Source: DATAVB01 sp040414495 (GTDB lineage Bacteria; Actinomycetota; Actinomycetes; Mycobacteriales; QHCD01). From it: 7,692 nucleotides of DNA. This document shows positions 1 through 5,607 of the stretch, one piece after another. The stretch is taken from positions 1 through 7,692 of the forward strand of contig JBEDUI010000069.1 in NCBI GenBank assembly GCA_040414495.1, written 5' to 3'. Below the pieces are notes generated by a model. It did no database searches and was not told the origin of the DNA. It worked only from the letters and a program-made list of their open reading frames with translations. The translations under genes were made by a program, and so were the position numbers. Each line of letters begins with the position of its first letter. Position 1 is the first letter of the stretch.

Positions 1-206
1 CTGGACAGCACCTGCCAGTGGTCCTCGATACGCAGCGGATCGGCCCCGATCAGCAGCTCGGACATCTCCTCGACCGCGGTCTGCACGGTGCCCGCCTTAC
101 CCTCGACGATCGGCTCACCCCAGCCCACCACGCCGTCGTCGGTCTCGATCCGCAGGAACAGCCAGCGCGGGGCGACCAGAAACGTTTCCATTCTGGCGAT
201 CTTCAT
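1..206 (-). CDS. dgoD: D-galactonate dehydratase-like enolase-superfamily enzyme, N-terminal part only (runs off the left edge)
   Basis: Reading leftward from ATG at 206-204 gives 68 codons with no stop up to the window edge. The start MKIARMETFLVAPRWLF, followed by LRIETDDGVVGWGEP and IVEGKAGTVQTAVEEM, closely follows the capping domain of D-galactonate dehydratase (mandelate racemase/enolase superfamily). These enzymes remove water from sugar acids such as D-galactonate to give 2-keto-3-deoxy acids, using Mg2+ and catalytic residues in a C-terminal barrel that lies outside the window. Only the cap can be judged, so the substrate could be another sugar acid. A GGAG Shine-Dalgarno sits 5 nt before the ATG on the minus strand. 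The gene diverges from the dioxygenase at 379, which suggests shared control in a sugar-acid or related catabolic locus. Family membership is well supported by wording typical of DgoD; the exact substrate is inferred. Confidence 0.8.
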   Translation of the reverse strand, partial: MKIARMETFLVAPRWLFLRIETDDGVVGWGEPIVEGKAGTVQTAVEEMSELLIGADPLRIEDHWQVLS

Positions 207-378
207 CCGTACTCCATCCAGTTCGCGGTACGTACGCGCCATTATCCCCGCCGGGCTTGATCTGCCGGCACGGCGGCGGAAACATCGAAATACGACCGGA
301 ACCGGTCAACGAATTAAACGAATTCCGCTCTCGTTAATTATGCGACGTAGCATTGAGTCGACTGGGGAGGATTTCACC
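207..378. promoter_or_regulatory. Divergent control region between the dehydratase and the PhyH dioxygenase
   Basis: This 172-nt gap must hold the promoters of both divergent genes. Two candidate cis elements are visible. One is the inverted repeat GACCGGAACCGGTC at 294-307 (6-bp arms, 2-nt spacer). The other is a head-to-tail 9-mer, AACGAATT followed by A or C, at 308-316 and 317-325. For the dehydratase a GATAAT hexamer on the minus strand (246-241) could be a -10 box, but no good -35 precedes it. For the dioxygenase a Shine-Dalgarno GGGGAGG at 364-370 is clear; the promoter itself is not. The inverted repeat could bind a GntR-, IclR- or LacI-type regulator encoded outside the window. That is a guess from its shape and position. 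Confidence 0.4.
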
Positions 379-1263
379 GTGGCACCAGCATTCCAGGCAC
401 TCACCGACGCTGACGCACAACACTTCCTCGATAAGGGATACGTCGTCATTCACGACTGTTTTTCCCCGGAAGCGGCTTCTGAATACACCGACTCGGTGTG
501 GACCCGGCTCGGGTACGACCCGGACGACAAGTCGACCTGGGCCCAGACCTCGATCCACATGCCCGGGCATCGCCGGATCGACGTGGCAACGTTCGCACCC
601 AAGGCGTGGCAGGCGGCGTGCGACCTCGTCGGCGGCGAGGACCGGGTGCAGAAGCCGTACACCTGGGGTGACGGGTTCATCGTCAACCTCAGCGAGGGCG
701 CGGACCGGCCGTGGGCCGACGCTTCGGCCGAATCCGGCGGCTTTCACAAGGACGGCGATTTCTTCCGGCACTTCCTCGACTCGCCCGAGCAGGGCCTGTT
801 GACGCTGGTGCTCTGGTCCGACGTACAGCATCAGGGCGGGGCGACGTTCGTGGCGGCCGACTCGGTCGGGCCGATCGCGCGCCGGCTGGCCGCTCATCCC
901 GAGGGTTTGCTGCCAAACTCGTTCTCCGACGTAATTTCAGAATGCAGCGAATTCGTCGAGGCCACCGGTCGGGTGGGCGACGTATTCTTGTTGCACCCGT
1001 TCATCCTGCACGCCAAGGCGCAAAATGTGTTGAAGTTGCCGCGGCTCATCACCAATCCGCCGATTCACCTGCGCGAGCCGATGCGGTTCGACCGGGAGAA
1101 TCCGGCCGACCATTCATTGGTAGAACAGGCTGTGTTACGTGGTTTGGGTGTTGACCGGTACGAATTCCGGGCTACGGCGCCGCGGGAGAAAATCGTGCCG
1201 GAACGGGTACGCCGACAGCAGGCAATGAAAATCGCTGAAGAGGCCCGCCTCGCGTCCCGTTAA
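379..1263 (+). CDS. Phytanoyl-CoA dioxygenase (PhyH) family Fe(II)/2-oxoglutarate-dependent oxygenase
   Basis: A 294-residue protein of usual PhyH-family length. These cupin-fold enzymes use Fe(II), 2-oxoglutarate and O2 to hydroxylate small molecules or secondary metabolites. The iron site is visible: H123-K-D125 in GGFHKDGDFF, and a distal His at H211 (LLHPFILHAKAQN), with R222 exactly 11 residues later as expected for 2-oxoglutarate binding. The N-terminal stretch FLDKGYVVIHDCFSPEAASEY (residues 16-36) is the usual PhyH entry strand. I chose GTG at 379 because GGGGAGG ends 8 nt before it and the protein then begins just before the FLDKGY strand. An in-frame ATG at 340 has no ribosome site, and the frame is open further upstream without protein-like sequence. 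The gene diverges from the DgoD-like gene, so a role in the same catabolic or modification pathway is plausible. The substrate cannot be read from the sequence. Confidence 0.88.
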   Translation: MAPAFQALTDADAQHFLDKGYVVIHDCFSPEAASEYTDSVWTRLGYDPDDKSTWAQTSIHMPGHRRIDVATFAPKAWQAACDLVGGEDRVQKPYTWGDGFIVNLSEGADRPWADASAESGGFHKDGDFFRHFLDSPEQGLLTLVLWSDVQHQGGATFVAADSVGPIARRLAAHPEGLLPNSFSDVISECSEFVEATGRVGDVFLLHPFILHAKAQNVLKLPRLITNPPIHLREPMRFDRENPADHSLVEQAVLRGLGVDRYEFRATAPREKIVPERVRRQQAMKIAEEARLASR

Positions 1264-1288
1264 AACACCCTGCTAGACCCGCGTTCAT

Positions 1289-1337
1289 GATCGTGATGGC
1301 TTTCGTACTGCCATCGTTGACGAACGCCATCACGATC
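1289..1337 (+). repeat. Hairpin repeat, copy A of three
   Basis: The left arm GATCGTGATGGC (1289-1300) is the exact reverse complement of GCCATCACGATC (1326-1337). Inside, TTCGT at 1302-1306 pairs with ACGAA at 1320-1324 after one mismatch, leaving a loop of about 13 nt. The last 23 nt (1315-1337), beginning CGTTGACGAACGCC, recur without change in copies B (1444-1466) and C (1805-1827). All three copies have the same orientation and the same 25-nt distance between arms. Confidence 0.85.
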
Positions 1338-1377
1338 TCCTTGGGGCCCTAGCAGCCGGCCCGGCCACGACCAACCG

Positions 1378-1412
1378 CCCAAGCGCCCAAGCGCCCAAGC
1401 GCCCAAGCGCCC
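1378..1412 (+). repeat. Octamer tandem repeat CCCAAGCG, 4.4 copies
   Basis: Four perfect head-to-tail units of CCCAAGCG run from 1378 to 1409 and a final CCC follows. The array sits between hairpin copies A and B. An array of perfect short units is typical of slipped-strand changes, so copy number may vary between strains. It lies in no gene I can support. Confidence 0.9.
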
Positions 1413-1415
1413 TCC

Positions 1416-1468
1416 ATGATCATGATGGCTTCCGTACCGCGACCGTTGACGAACGCCATCACGATCAT
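1416..1468 (+). repeat. Hairpin repeat, copy B of three
   Basis: ATGATCATGATGGC (1416-1429) faces GCCATCACGATCAT (1455-1468), a 14-bp arm with one mismatch (A opposite C). The spacer between the arms is 25 nt, as in copies A and C, and the right half is identical to theirs. The left arm has changed where the right has not. The outer ATGATCAT is itself palindromic and is shared with the separate hairpin at 1639-1694. Confidence 0.85.
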
Positions 1469-1480
1469 GATTTGCAGCAG

Positions 1481-1565
1481 CGAATGCCGACCGAAACAAC
1501 CAAGCCCGCGAATCGCCGACCTAAACAACCAGCCCAGCGGCGAATCGCCGACCGAGACAACAGCG
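1481..1565 (+). repeat. Degenerate 28-32-nt repeat, three copies
   Basis: Three consecutive units begin at 1481, 1509 and 1541. Each starts CGAATCGCCGACC or a one-base-shorter variant, then has A/G-rich AAACAAC or GAGACAAC and an AGCCC- or AGCG-type end. The units have drifted in length and sequence, so this looks like an old tandem duplication. No coding or known regulatory function is apparent. Confidence 0.7.
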
Positions 1566-1638
1566 CTCGGCCCCCTCGCCTTGTTTCTCCGGCGCCGCTC
1601 GACCGCCTCGCCTGATCTCCGTTGCCGTTCAGCCTTTT

Positions 1639-1694
1639 CATGATCATGAGTGGATTTGCTACCGATTCCGGCATCAAATCCACTCATGATCATG
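1639..1694. repeat. Perfect 20-bp inverted repeat with 16-nt loop
   Basis: The arm at 1639-1658 (CATGATCATGAGTGGATTTG) is the exact reverse complement of 1675-1694. The 16-nt loop spans 1659-1674. It shares the outer CATGATCATG palindrome with hairpin copy B but has a different inner stem. There is no T-run on either side, so a simple intrinsic terminator is unlikely, though a transcript crossing it would fold strongly. It could be a binding site, a replication or recombination element, or a member of the same repeat family as copies A-C. Confidence 0.85.
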
Positions 1695-1777
1695 GTCGTC
1701 GAACCGACCACAGGCTCTTCGCGTCCCGCGAGTCGGACTAACCGGTATCAACCCGGCGGCGTCGCGCGCCGCGTCCT

Positions 1778-1828
1778 TGATCGTGATGGCTTTTGTACGC
1801 AGATCGTTGACGAACGCCATCACGATCA
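1778..1828 (+). repeat. Hairpin repeat, copy C of three
   Basis: TGATCGTGATGGC (1778-1790) pairs perfectly with GCCATCACGATCA (1816-1828). The inner TTGT/ACGAA region pairs with one G-T wobble. The spacer between GGC and GCC is 25 nt, as in the other two copies, and the 23-nt right half is identical to theirs. Confidence 0.85.
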
Positions 1829-1829
1829 C

Positions 1830-1927
1830 GGTCGTCTCGGACAGCTAGCAACAAAGACCGGCGGTCGTCTCAGACACCTGCCGACAAGGACCGGCGATCG
1901 TCTCAGGCGCTGGCCACCGAGGCCGGC
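1830..1927 (+). repeat. Degenerate 33-nt tandem repeat, three copies
   Basis: Units at 1830-1862 (33 nt), 1863-1895 (33 nt) and 1896-1927 (32 nt) share the pattern GRTCGTCTCRG at the left, CAA or CGA in the middle and GACCGGC or GGCCGGC at the right. A weaker fourth beginning (AGCCGGCTCAG) follows. The 33-nt length equals 11 codons, and the frame of the downstream TetR gene stays open across the array. The promoter at 2004-2032 lies after it, however, so I treat the array as non-coding. Confidence 0.75.
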
Positions 1928-2003
1928 AGCCGGCTCAGCCACGGAGCAGTCGCCTAAAGCGCGCCAACCGAGCCACGGCCCACAGATGCACCCCAAGCCA
2001 GGG

Positions 2004-2032
2004 TTGACATGTGAGTGGCCAATCACTAACTT
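2004..2032 (+). promoter_or_regulatory. Promoter of the TetR gene, probably giving a leaderless mRNA, with embedded operator
   Basis: A perfect -35 box TTGACA (2004-2009) is followed after 17 nt by TAACTT (2027-2032), an acceptable actinobacterial -10 box. Transcription starting about 7-8 nt downstream would begin at the A of the ATG at 2040, so the message would have no leader. This agrees with the absence of a Shine-Dalgarno before the ATG. The imperfect palindrome AGTGGCCAATCACTA (2014-2028) fills the space between the boxes, ideally placed for a repressor to block polymerase. Confidence 0.75.
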
Positions 2033-2039
2033 CTTCGGC

Positions 2040-2609
2040 ATGGCACCGACCAGCACCATCCGACAGACCGCCGAGCAGCGCCGGGAGGCCGTCCTCCGAG
2101 CGGCCATGATCGAGTTTGCTCAGGGCGGCCTGGACGGGACCAGCACACAGACCATTGCCGCCCGCGCCGGGATCAGCCAGCCGTACCTGTTCCGGCTCTT
2201 CCCCAACAAAAAGGCCCTGTTCATCGAGGCCATTCAGACCGCCAACCAGCAGATTGTCGCGAAGTTCGAGGCCGCCGCCGGCACCACATCCGGCCAGGAC
2301 GCCCTCACCGCGATGGCCGTGGCCTACACCGAGTTGATCGCCGACCGCACGTTCCTGCTGCTGTCGCTGCACGGCTTTGCCTCCTGTGGCGACGAAGAGG
2401 TACGGGCCGCCTGCCGGCGGTGTTTCCGCGACGTCTGGTACACGATCGAGCGCTTGTCCGGACTTGATCCGGACACGGTCCGGCAGTTCTACGCCACGGG
2501 CATGCTGTGCAACGTCATCACCGCGATGCAGCTGGACGATGTGGACGAACGCTGGGCCAAGCTCGCGCGCCCCGGCGACCCGCGGGAATCGAAGCCGGAA
2601 GGCAAGTAA
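2040..2609 (+). CDS. TetR/AcrR-family transcriptional repressor of the adjacent efflux pump
   Basis: A 189-residue protein of normal TetR length. The N-terminal DNA-binding domain is clear. Helix 1 is RREAVLRAAMIEFAQGG (14-30). The helix-turn-helix follows as TSTQTIAARAGISQPYLFRLF (34-54) and ends in PNKKALFIEAI (55-65). The C-terminal ligand-binding and dimer half (about 70-180) is not conserved enough to name an inducer; it contains three cysteines close together (CGDEEVRAACRRC). The start is ATG 2040, fixed by the TTGACA promoter whose +1 falls on it. In-frame ATG 1986 lies upstream of that promoter and has no ribosome site. The efflux transporter begins 74 nt after its stop on the same strand. 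Matching palindromes precede both genes, so it most likely represses itself and the pump until a toxic compound binds it. The ligand is unknown. Confidence 0.92.
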   Translation: MAPTSTIRQTAEQRREAVLRAAMIEFAQGGLDGTSTQTIAARAGISQPYLFRLFPNKKALFIEAIQTANQQIVAKFEAAAGTTSGQDALTAMAVAYTELIADRTFLLLSLHGFASCGDEEVRAACRRCFRDVWYTIERLSGLDPDTVRQFYATGMLCNVITAMQLDDVDERWAKLARPGDPRESKPEGK

Positions 2610-2652
2610 GCAAAGCACCCGTAAGACCCGGCCTACTCATGACCTCAGTTGT

Positions 2653-2668
2653 TAGTGACCAATTACTA
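2653..2668 (+). promoter_or_regulatory. Second TetR-type operator, upstream of the transporter
   Basis: TAGTGACCAATTACTA is an imperfect palindrome whose outer TAGT/ACTA arms match exactly. Its 15-nt core (2654-2668) equals the site in the TetR promoter at 13 of 15 positions; the two differences are transitions at mirror positions. It lies 15 nt before the transporter start and just upstream of its Shine-Dalgarno. I cannot find a convincing -35/-10 pair around it, so it may block an internal promoter or act on the read-through transcript's DNA. Confidence 0.7.
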
Positions 2669-2683
2669 CTTAGGAGTCCAGCG

Positions 2684-4102
2684 ATGTCGCGCAATCGCCT
2701 TATCTGGACGTTCGTGGTGACCTCGGTTGCCGCGTTCATGGGCGCCCTCGACAACCTCGTCGTGACGATGGCGCTGCCCTCGATTCGGGAATCTCTGCAC
2801 GCGGGCCTGTCCGGTCTGGAGTGGACAGTCAACGCGTACACCCTGACCTTCGCGGTCTTCCTGCTCACCGCGGCCGCGCTCGGCGACCGGTTCGGCCGAC
2901 GCCGCGTCTTCACCGCCGGGCTGACCGTCTTCACACTGGCCAGCGCCGCGGCCGCGCTCGCGCCCAATGTCGAGACCCTGATCGCCGCCCGCGCGATCCA
3001 GGGCCTAGGCGCGGCGACCATCCTGCCGCTGTCGATGACGATCCTGTCGGCCGCCGTTCCCGCTGCCCGGCGCGGTGCCGCGTTGGGTATCTGGGGCGCG
3101 GTGTCCGGGCTTGGCGTCGCGGTCGGACCGGTGGTCGGTGGTGCGGTCGTCGAGGGCGCGGCCTGGCAGTGGATCTTCTGGCTGAACGTGCCGGTCGGCC
3201 TGCTGGCTATCCCGCTGGCCCGGACCAAACTGGCTGAGACCTTCGGCCCGAACAGCCGGCTGGACATCACCGGCGTACTGCTCGCCAGCGCCGGCCTCTT
3301 CGGCGTCATCTTCGGTGTGGTGCGCGGCAACTCGCACGGCTGGACCAGCATGAGCGTGCTGGCCGGTCTGATCGGCGGCGGCCTTCTGGTCCTGGCTTTC
3401 CTGGCCTACGAACGGCGCACCGCGGCCCCGATGCTGCCGCTGCGGTTCTTCCGCGACCGGTCATTCAGCGCGGTCAATTTGGCCAGCATTCTGTTCAGCT
3501 TCGGGATGTTCGGCGCGATCTTCCTGCTGGCTCAGTCGCTGCAGATCGTGCAGCACTACTCGCCGCTGCAGGCGGGAATTCGTACGCTGCCCTGGACCGG
3601 CATGCCGCTGCTGTTGGCTCCGCTCGTCGGCCCGCTCGCGGATCGGATCGGTGGCCGTCCGTTGATCGCCGGTGGCCTGGCGATGATGGCCGGTGGCCTG
3701 ACCTGGCTGGCCGTGGTGATGTCGCCGACCGTCTCGTACGCCTCGCTGGTGCCGGCGTTCGTCCTGTCCGGCGTCGGAATGAGCATGTTCTTCGTTCCGG
3801 TTGGGACCGTGGTGCTCGGGGCGGTACGGCCGCAGGAGGAGGGTCTGGCTTCTGGCGCCAACAACGCGATCCGCGAACTGGGCGGTGTGTTCGGTGTGGC
3901 GGTGCTCTCCAGCGTTTTCTCCGCCAGCGGTAGCTACATCAGTTCACAGTCCTTCGTGGACGGTTTGAAGCCGGCCGTCGCGGTAGGCGCTGGGATCGTG
4001 GCGATCGGTGCGGTGGCGGCGTTGGGGATCCGGCGCCTCCGCCCGGATACGGCGGTCGAGACCGAGGTCGCCCCGACGGCGCAACTGGAACCAGCGCAGT
4101 AA
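2684..4102 (+). CDS. MFS transporter, DHA2 (14-segment) drug:H+ antiporter type
   Basis: A 472-residue inner-membrane protein with about 14 hydrophobic segments, the expected length and topology for DHA2 exporters such as the EmrB/QacA group, which expel drugs in exchange for protons. Family signatures are present: ALDNLVVTMALPSI (21-34) for motif D1, GDRFGRRR (67-74) for motif A, RAIQGLGAA (103-111) for motif B, and the antiporter motif C GLGVAVGPVVGG (142-153). In motif D1 the usual Thr-Ile-Val after the Asp is Asn-Leu-Val. The C-terminus ends in a short acidic tail (VETEVAPTAQLEPAQ). The start is ATG 2684, preceded by AGGAG at 2672-2676 with 7 nt spacing; an in-frame ATG at 2639 lies upstream of the operator and lacks a ribosome site. 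It follows the TetR gene and is probably derepressed by a transported compound. The substrate cannot be deduced. Confidence 0.93.
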   Translation: MSRNRLIWTFVVTSVAAFMGALDNLVVTMALPSIRESLHAGLSGLEWTVNAYTLTFAVFLLTAAALGDRFGRRRVFTAGLTVFTLASAAAALAPNVETLIAARAIQGLGAATILPLSMTILSAAVPAARRGAALGIWGAVSGLGVAVGPVVGGAVVEGAAWQWIFWLNVPVGLLAIPLARTKLAETFGPNSRLDITGVLLASAGLFGVIFGVVRGNSHGWTSMSVLAGLIGGGLLVLAFLAYERRTAAPMLPLRFFRDRSFSAVNLASILFSFGMFGAIFLLAQSLQIVQHYSPLQAGIRTLPWTGMPLLLAPLVGPLADRIGGRPLIAGGLAMMAGGLTWLAVVMSPTVSYASLVPAFVLSGVGMSMFFVPVGTVVLGAVRPQEEGLASGANNAIRELGGVFGVAVLSSVFSASGSYISSQSFVDGLKPAVAVGAGIVAIGAVAALGIRRLRPDTAVETEVAPTAQLEPAQ

Positions 4103-4112
4103 AAAAGAATTC

Positions 4113-4155
4113 GAAACGGCGTCCCGGTCGATATGGCCGGGACGCCGTTTCTTAT
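4113..4155. terminator. Strong intrinsic terminator, probably bidirectional
   Basis: A perfect 15-bp stem, GAAACGGCGTCCCGG (4113-4127) against 4137-4151, encloses a 9-nt loop. On the plus strand it follows the transporter stop by 10 nt and is trailed by TTATATT. On the minus strand the same stem is followed, after a few bases, by a run of six T (complement of 4101-4106), so it can also stop the minus-strand transcript of the gene at 4245-4760. It separates two convergent units. Confidence 0.85.
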
Positions 4156-4244
4156 ATTCCAACGATGGCGGCGCCACAGGTTCGGGTGGGGGTCCGACGA
4201 CACTGCGGCGCGCCGGCTCTAATGTGGCGCGTCCACTAAGGACA

Positions 4245-4760
4245 CTATGGAACGTACCGCTCCAAGATGCTGGTGATTTCACCGGCGGAATCCACGTGCA
4301 GTACGGCGTAGGGCCTATTGCCCGAGTGCAGCGCGGCCGCCAACTGCGCTGGGCTGCACGCCTTGTCGGCATTCCCGTTACGGTCCATCGTGACCTGTCC
4401 GTTCGAGCAAATACCGACCGCGCTGCGAATGGTCGGGTCGCTCGCCAGCGGCAACGAATGAGTTCTGGTACCGACGTCGTAGTGCCCATTGTCCACACCG
4501 CCGGAAACCCAGGTCGCGGTCCGGAAACTCAGCGTCCCGTCTGCGTACGAGGTGAGGTAGCCGGTCTCGGTCTTGTTCGCGTACGGGGCCGAGGTCTTCG
4601 GCGATACGAGAACCGCCTGCTCGGCGGTGGCGGCCTGCTGACGGTGGCTGGCGGCGGCCGGGGTCGTGGTGTGCCCATCGCGTCCGGCAGCGTAGATCGC
4701 GGCACCAGCGGCGAGACCCGTGACGGGGACGAGCAATCCAGCGAGCAGGGTGCGGTTCAT
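4245..4760 (-). CDS. Small exported or membrane-anchored protein of unknown function
   Basis: I do not recognise the family. The 171-residue product starts MNRTLLAGLLVPVTGLAAG and continues hydrophobic to about residue 25, giving a signal peptide or an N-terminal anchor with little positive charge. There is no lipobox cysteine. A Thr/Ala/Gln-rich linker (about 30-63) leads to a soluble domain (65-171) with strand-like stretches such as TGYLTSYADGTLSFRTATW (66-84) and RPYAVLHVDSAGEITSILE (149-167). Its only cysteines, C118 and C135, could form a disulfide outside the cell. The start is ATG 4760-4758, with GGGAGG 7 nt upstream; a TTG 15 nt earlier overlaps that ribosome site and is unlikely. 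It lies 94 nt downstream of the PEP-mutase-like gene on the same strand and converges on the transporter. A hairpin in its upstream region is listed separately. Confidence 0.75.
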   Translation of the reverse strand: MNRTLLAGLLVPVTGLAAGAAIYAAGRDGHTTTPAAASHRQQAATAEQAVLVSPKTSAPYANKTETGYLTSYADGTLSFRTATWVSGGVDNGHYDVGTRTHSLPLASDPTIRSAVGICSNGQVTMDRNGNADKACSPAQLAAALHSGNRPYAVLHVDSAGEITSILERYVP

Positions 4761-4778
4761 GGCCGTACCTCCCAAACC

Positions 4779-4806
4779 GTGTCAGCGGTGATTCCGCTAG
4801 TGACAC
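4779..4806. promoter_or_regulatory. Inverted repeat GTGTCA...TGACAC upstream of the exported-protein gene
   Basis: GTGTCA (4779-4784) and TGACAC (4801-4806) are perfect arms, and just inside them GCGG and CCGC also pair around TGATT, with a 3-nt bulge. It lies 19 nt upstream of the start codon of the minus-strand exported-protein gene, right behind its Shine-Dalgarno. It could be an operator, a leader hairpin, or the end signal of the PEP-mutase-like gene. No T-run supports a terminator. Confidence 0.45.
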
Positions 4807-4854
4807 TGCGTCCGATTCGCATCATGACGCGAAGGTTGGAAGGTATGGCCCAGA

Positions 4855-5607
4855 TCACATCTGACTGGCCAATGTGGACAGTTCCGCGGCGACCGCCTGC
4901 TGGGCAACCCGGGCCAGGCCGCCGCCCAGGCTGATCCGCGCCACACCCAGCTGGGCCAAGCGGGAAAGGCCGGGAGTCTGCGGCCGCAACAGCACGTTCA
5001 CCGGCGCGCCGGCCTCGGCCACGAACCGGCTCACGAGCGCCTCATCGGCCAGCAGGATGGGATAGACACAATCGGCACCGGCGGCCACGTATTGCACCGC
5101 CCGCTGCAGGCCGGCCTCGAACGCGGCCGCATCCTGTCCCCGCAGAAAGGTATCGGTACGGGCGTTCACGACAATGTCCACACCGGACTCTTTGCCGGCC
5201 GCTTTGATCGCGGCGATCCGATCCGCCTGCTCGGTCGCGTCACGCAACCCGCCGGTAGAGTGATCCGAATCCTCGTAATTCAGGCCGACCGCACCGGCTT
5301 CGAGCATCCGCTCGACCAACTCGGCCGGCGCCAGCCCGTACCCACTCTCCAAATCAGCGGTCACCGGAACATCGACGGCGGCGCAAATACGCCGTAGCGC
5401 GGCGAATACCTCCGCGGCCGGCGCATTTTCCCCGTCGGTGAAGCCAAGGCTTTCGGCGACTCCGCTACTCGTGGTGGCAATCGCCGGAAATCCCCGGTCG
5501 GCGACAAGCCGGGCACTGCCGGCATCCCAGATATTCGGCAGGATCAGCGGTGTATCGGCATGGTGAAATTGCCGTAATGCATCGGCTTTCGCAGTCAGAT
5601 CCGTCAT
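4855..5607 (-). CDS. PEP-mutase/isocitrate-lyase superfamily enzyme
   Basis: A 250-residue barrel enzyme of the class that makes or breaks C-C or P-C bonds next to a carboxylate (PEP mutase, methylisocitrate lyase, oxaloacetate hydrolase and relatives). Visible signatures are LPNIWDAGSA (23-32), the ATTSSGVAESLG turn (44-55), the Mg2+ loop ADLESGYG (84-91), GLNYEDS (108-114) and VNARTD (147-152). The Mg2+ loop reads D-x-E-SGYG instead of the D-x-D-TGYG or TGFG of classical members. The Lys-Lys-Cys-Gly-His loop of true isocitrate lyases is absent, so it is not an isocitrate lyase; the reaction is open. The ATG (5607-5605) overlaps the stop of the upstream AhpD-like gene as ATGA, and no good Shine-Dalgarno precedes it, so translation is probably coupled. 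The operon diverges from a MocR regulator. A larger upstream extension is possible only by reading into the other gene's frame. Confidence 0.85.
   Translation of the reverse strand: MTDLTAKADALRQFHHADTPLILPNIWDAGSARLVADRGFPAIATTSSGVAESLGFTDGENAPAAEVFAALRRICAAVDVPVTADLESGYGLAPAELVERMLEAGAVGLNYEDSDHSTGGLRDATEQADRIAAIKAAGKESGVDIVVNARTDTFLRGQDAAAFEAGLQRAVQYVAAGADCVYPILLADEALVSRFVAEAGAPVNVLLRPQTPGLSRLAQLGVARISLGGGLARVAQQAVAAELSTLASQM

Larger units (their letters stand above)
1264..2003. other. Repeat-rich gene-free spacer
   Basis: I see no credible gene on either strand here. Open frames that cross it are composed of repeat translations (runs of HDH, GRLG, RR) and lack ribosome sites. The space is instead filled by four hairpin-forming repeats, an octamer array and two degenerate triplicated repeats, listed separately. 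The first hairpin begins 26 nt after the dioxygenase stop and could help end that transcript, but no T-run follows it. The composition suggests a spacer where repeats accumulate between transcription units. Confidence 0.7.

Noticed and set aside
88..378. Upstream extension of the PhyH gene
   Set aside because: It overlaps the divergent dehydratase gene and has no ribosome site; GTG 379 has a near-ideal one.
334..897. 187-codon minus-strand frame opposite the dioxygenase gene
   Set aside because: It is the complementary shadow of a clear oxygenase gene; its Arg/Pro/Gly-rich product has no recognisable domain.
1260..1711. Overlapping minus-strand open frames (79 and 120 codons) and a plus-strand one at 1416-1643
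   Set aside because: Their products are translations of the hairpin and octamer repeats (repeated HDH and LGR strings), without ribosome sites or family features.
1650..2039. 130-codon N-terminal extension of the TetR protein
   Set aside because: It runs through a hairpin and a tandem repeat, and a consensus promoter lies after it; TetR proteins normally begin close to ATG 2040.
4864..4880. A TGGCCAAT match resembling the TetR operator
   Set aside because: It agrees with the operator only in the centre, lacks the palindromic ends and lies inside the 3' end of the PEP-mutase-like coding sequence.
4008..4934. 308-codon plus-strand frame across the transporter end and the exported-protein gene
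   Set aside because: It crosses a strong terminator and is Arg/Gly-rich; the minus-strand gene there has a good ribosome site, signal segment and normal composition.
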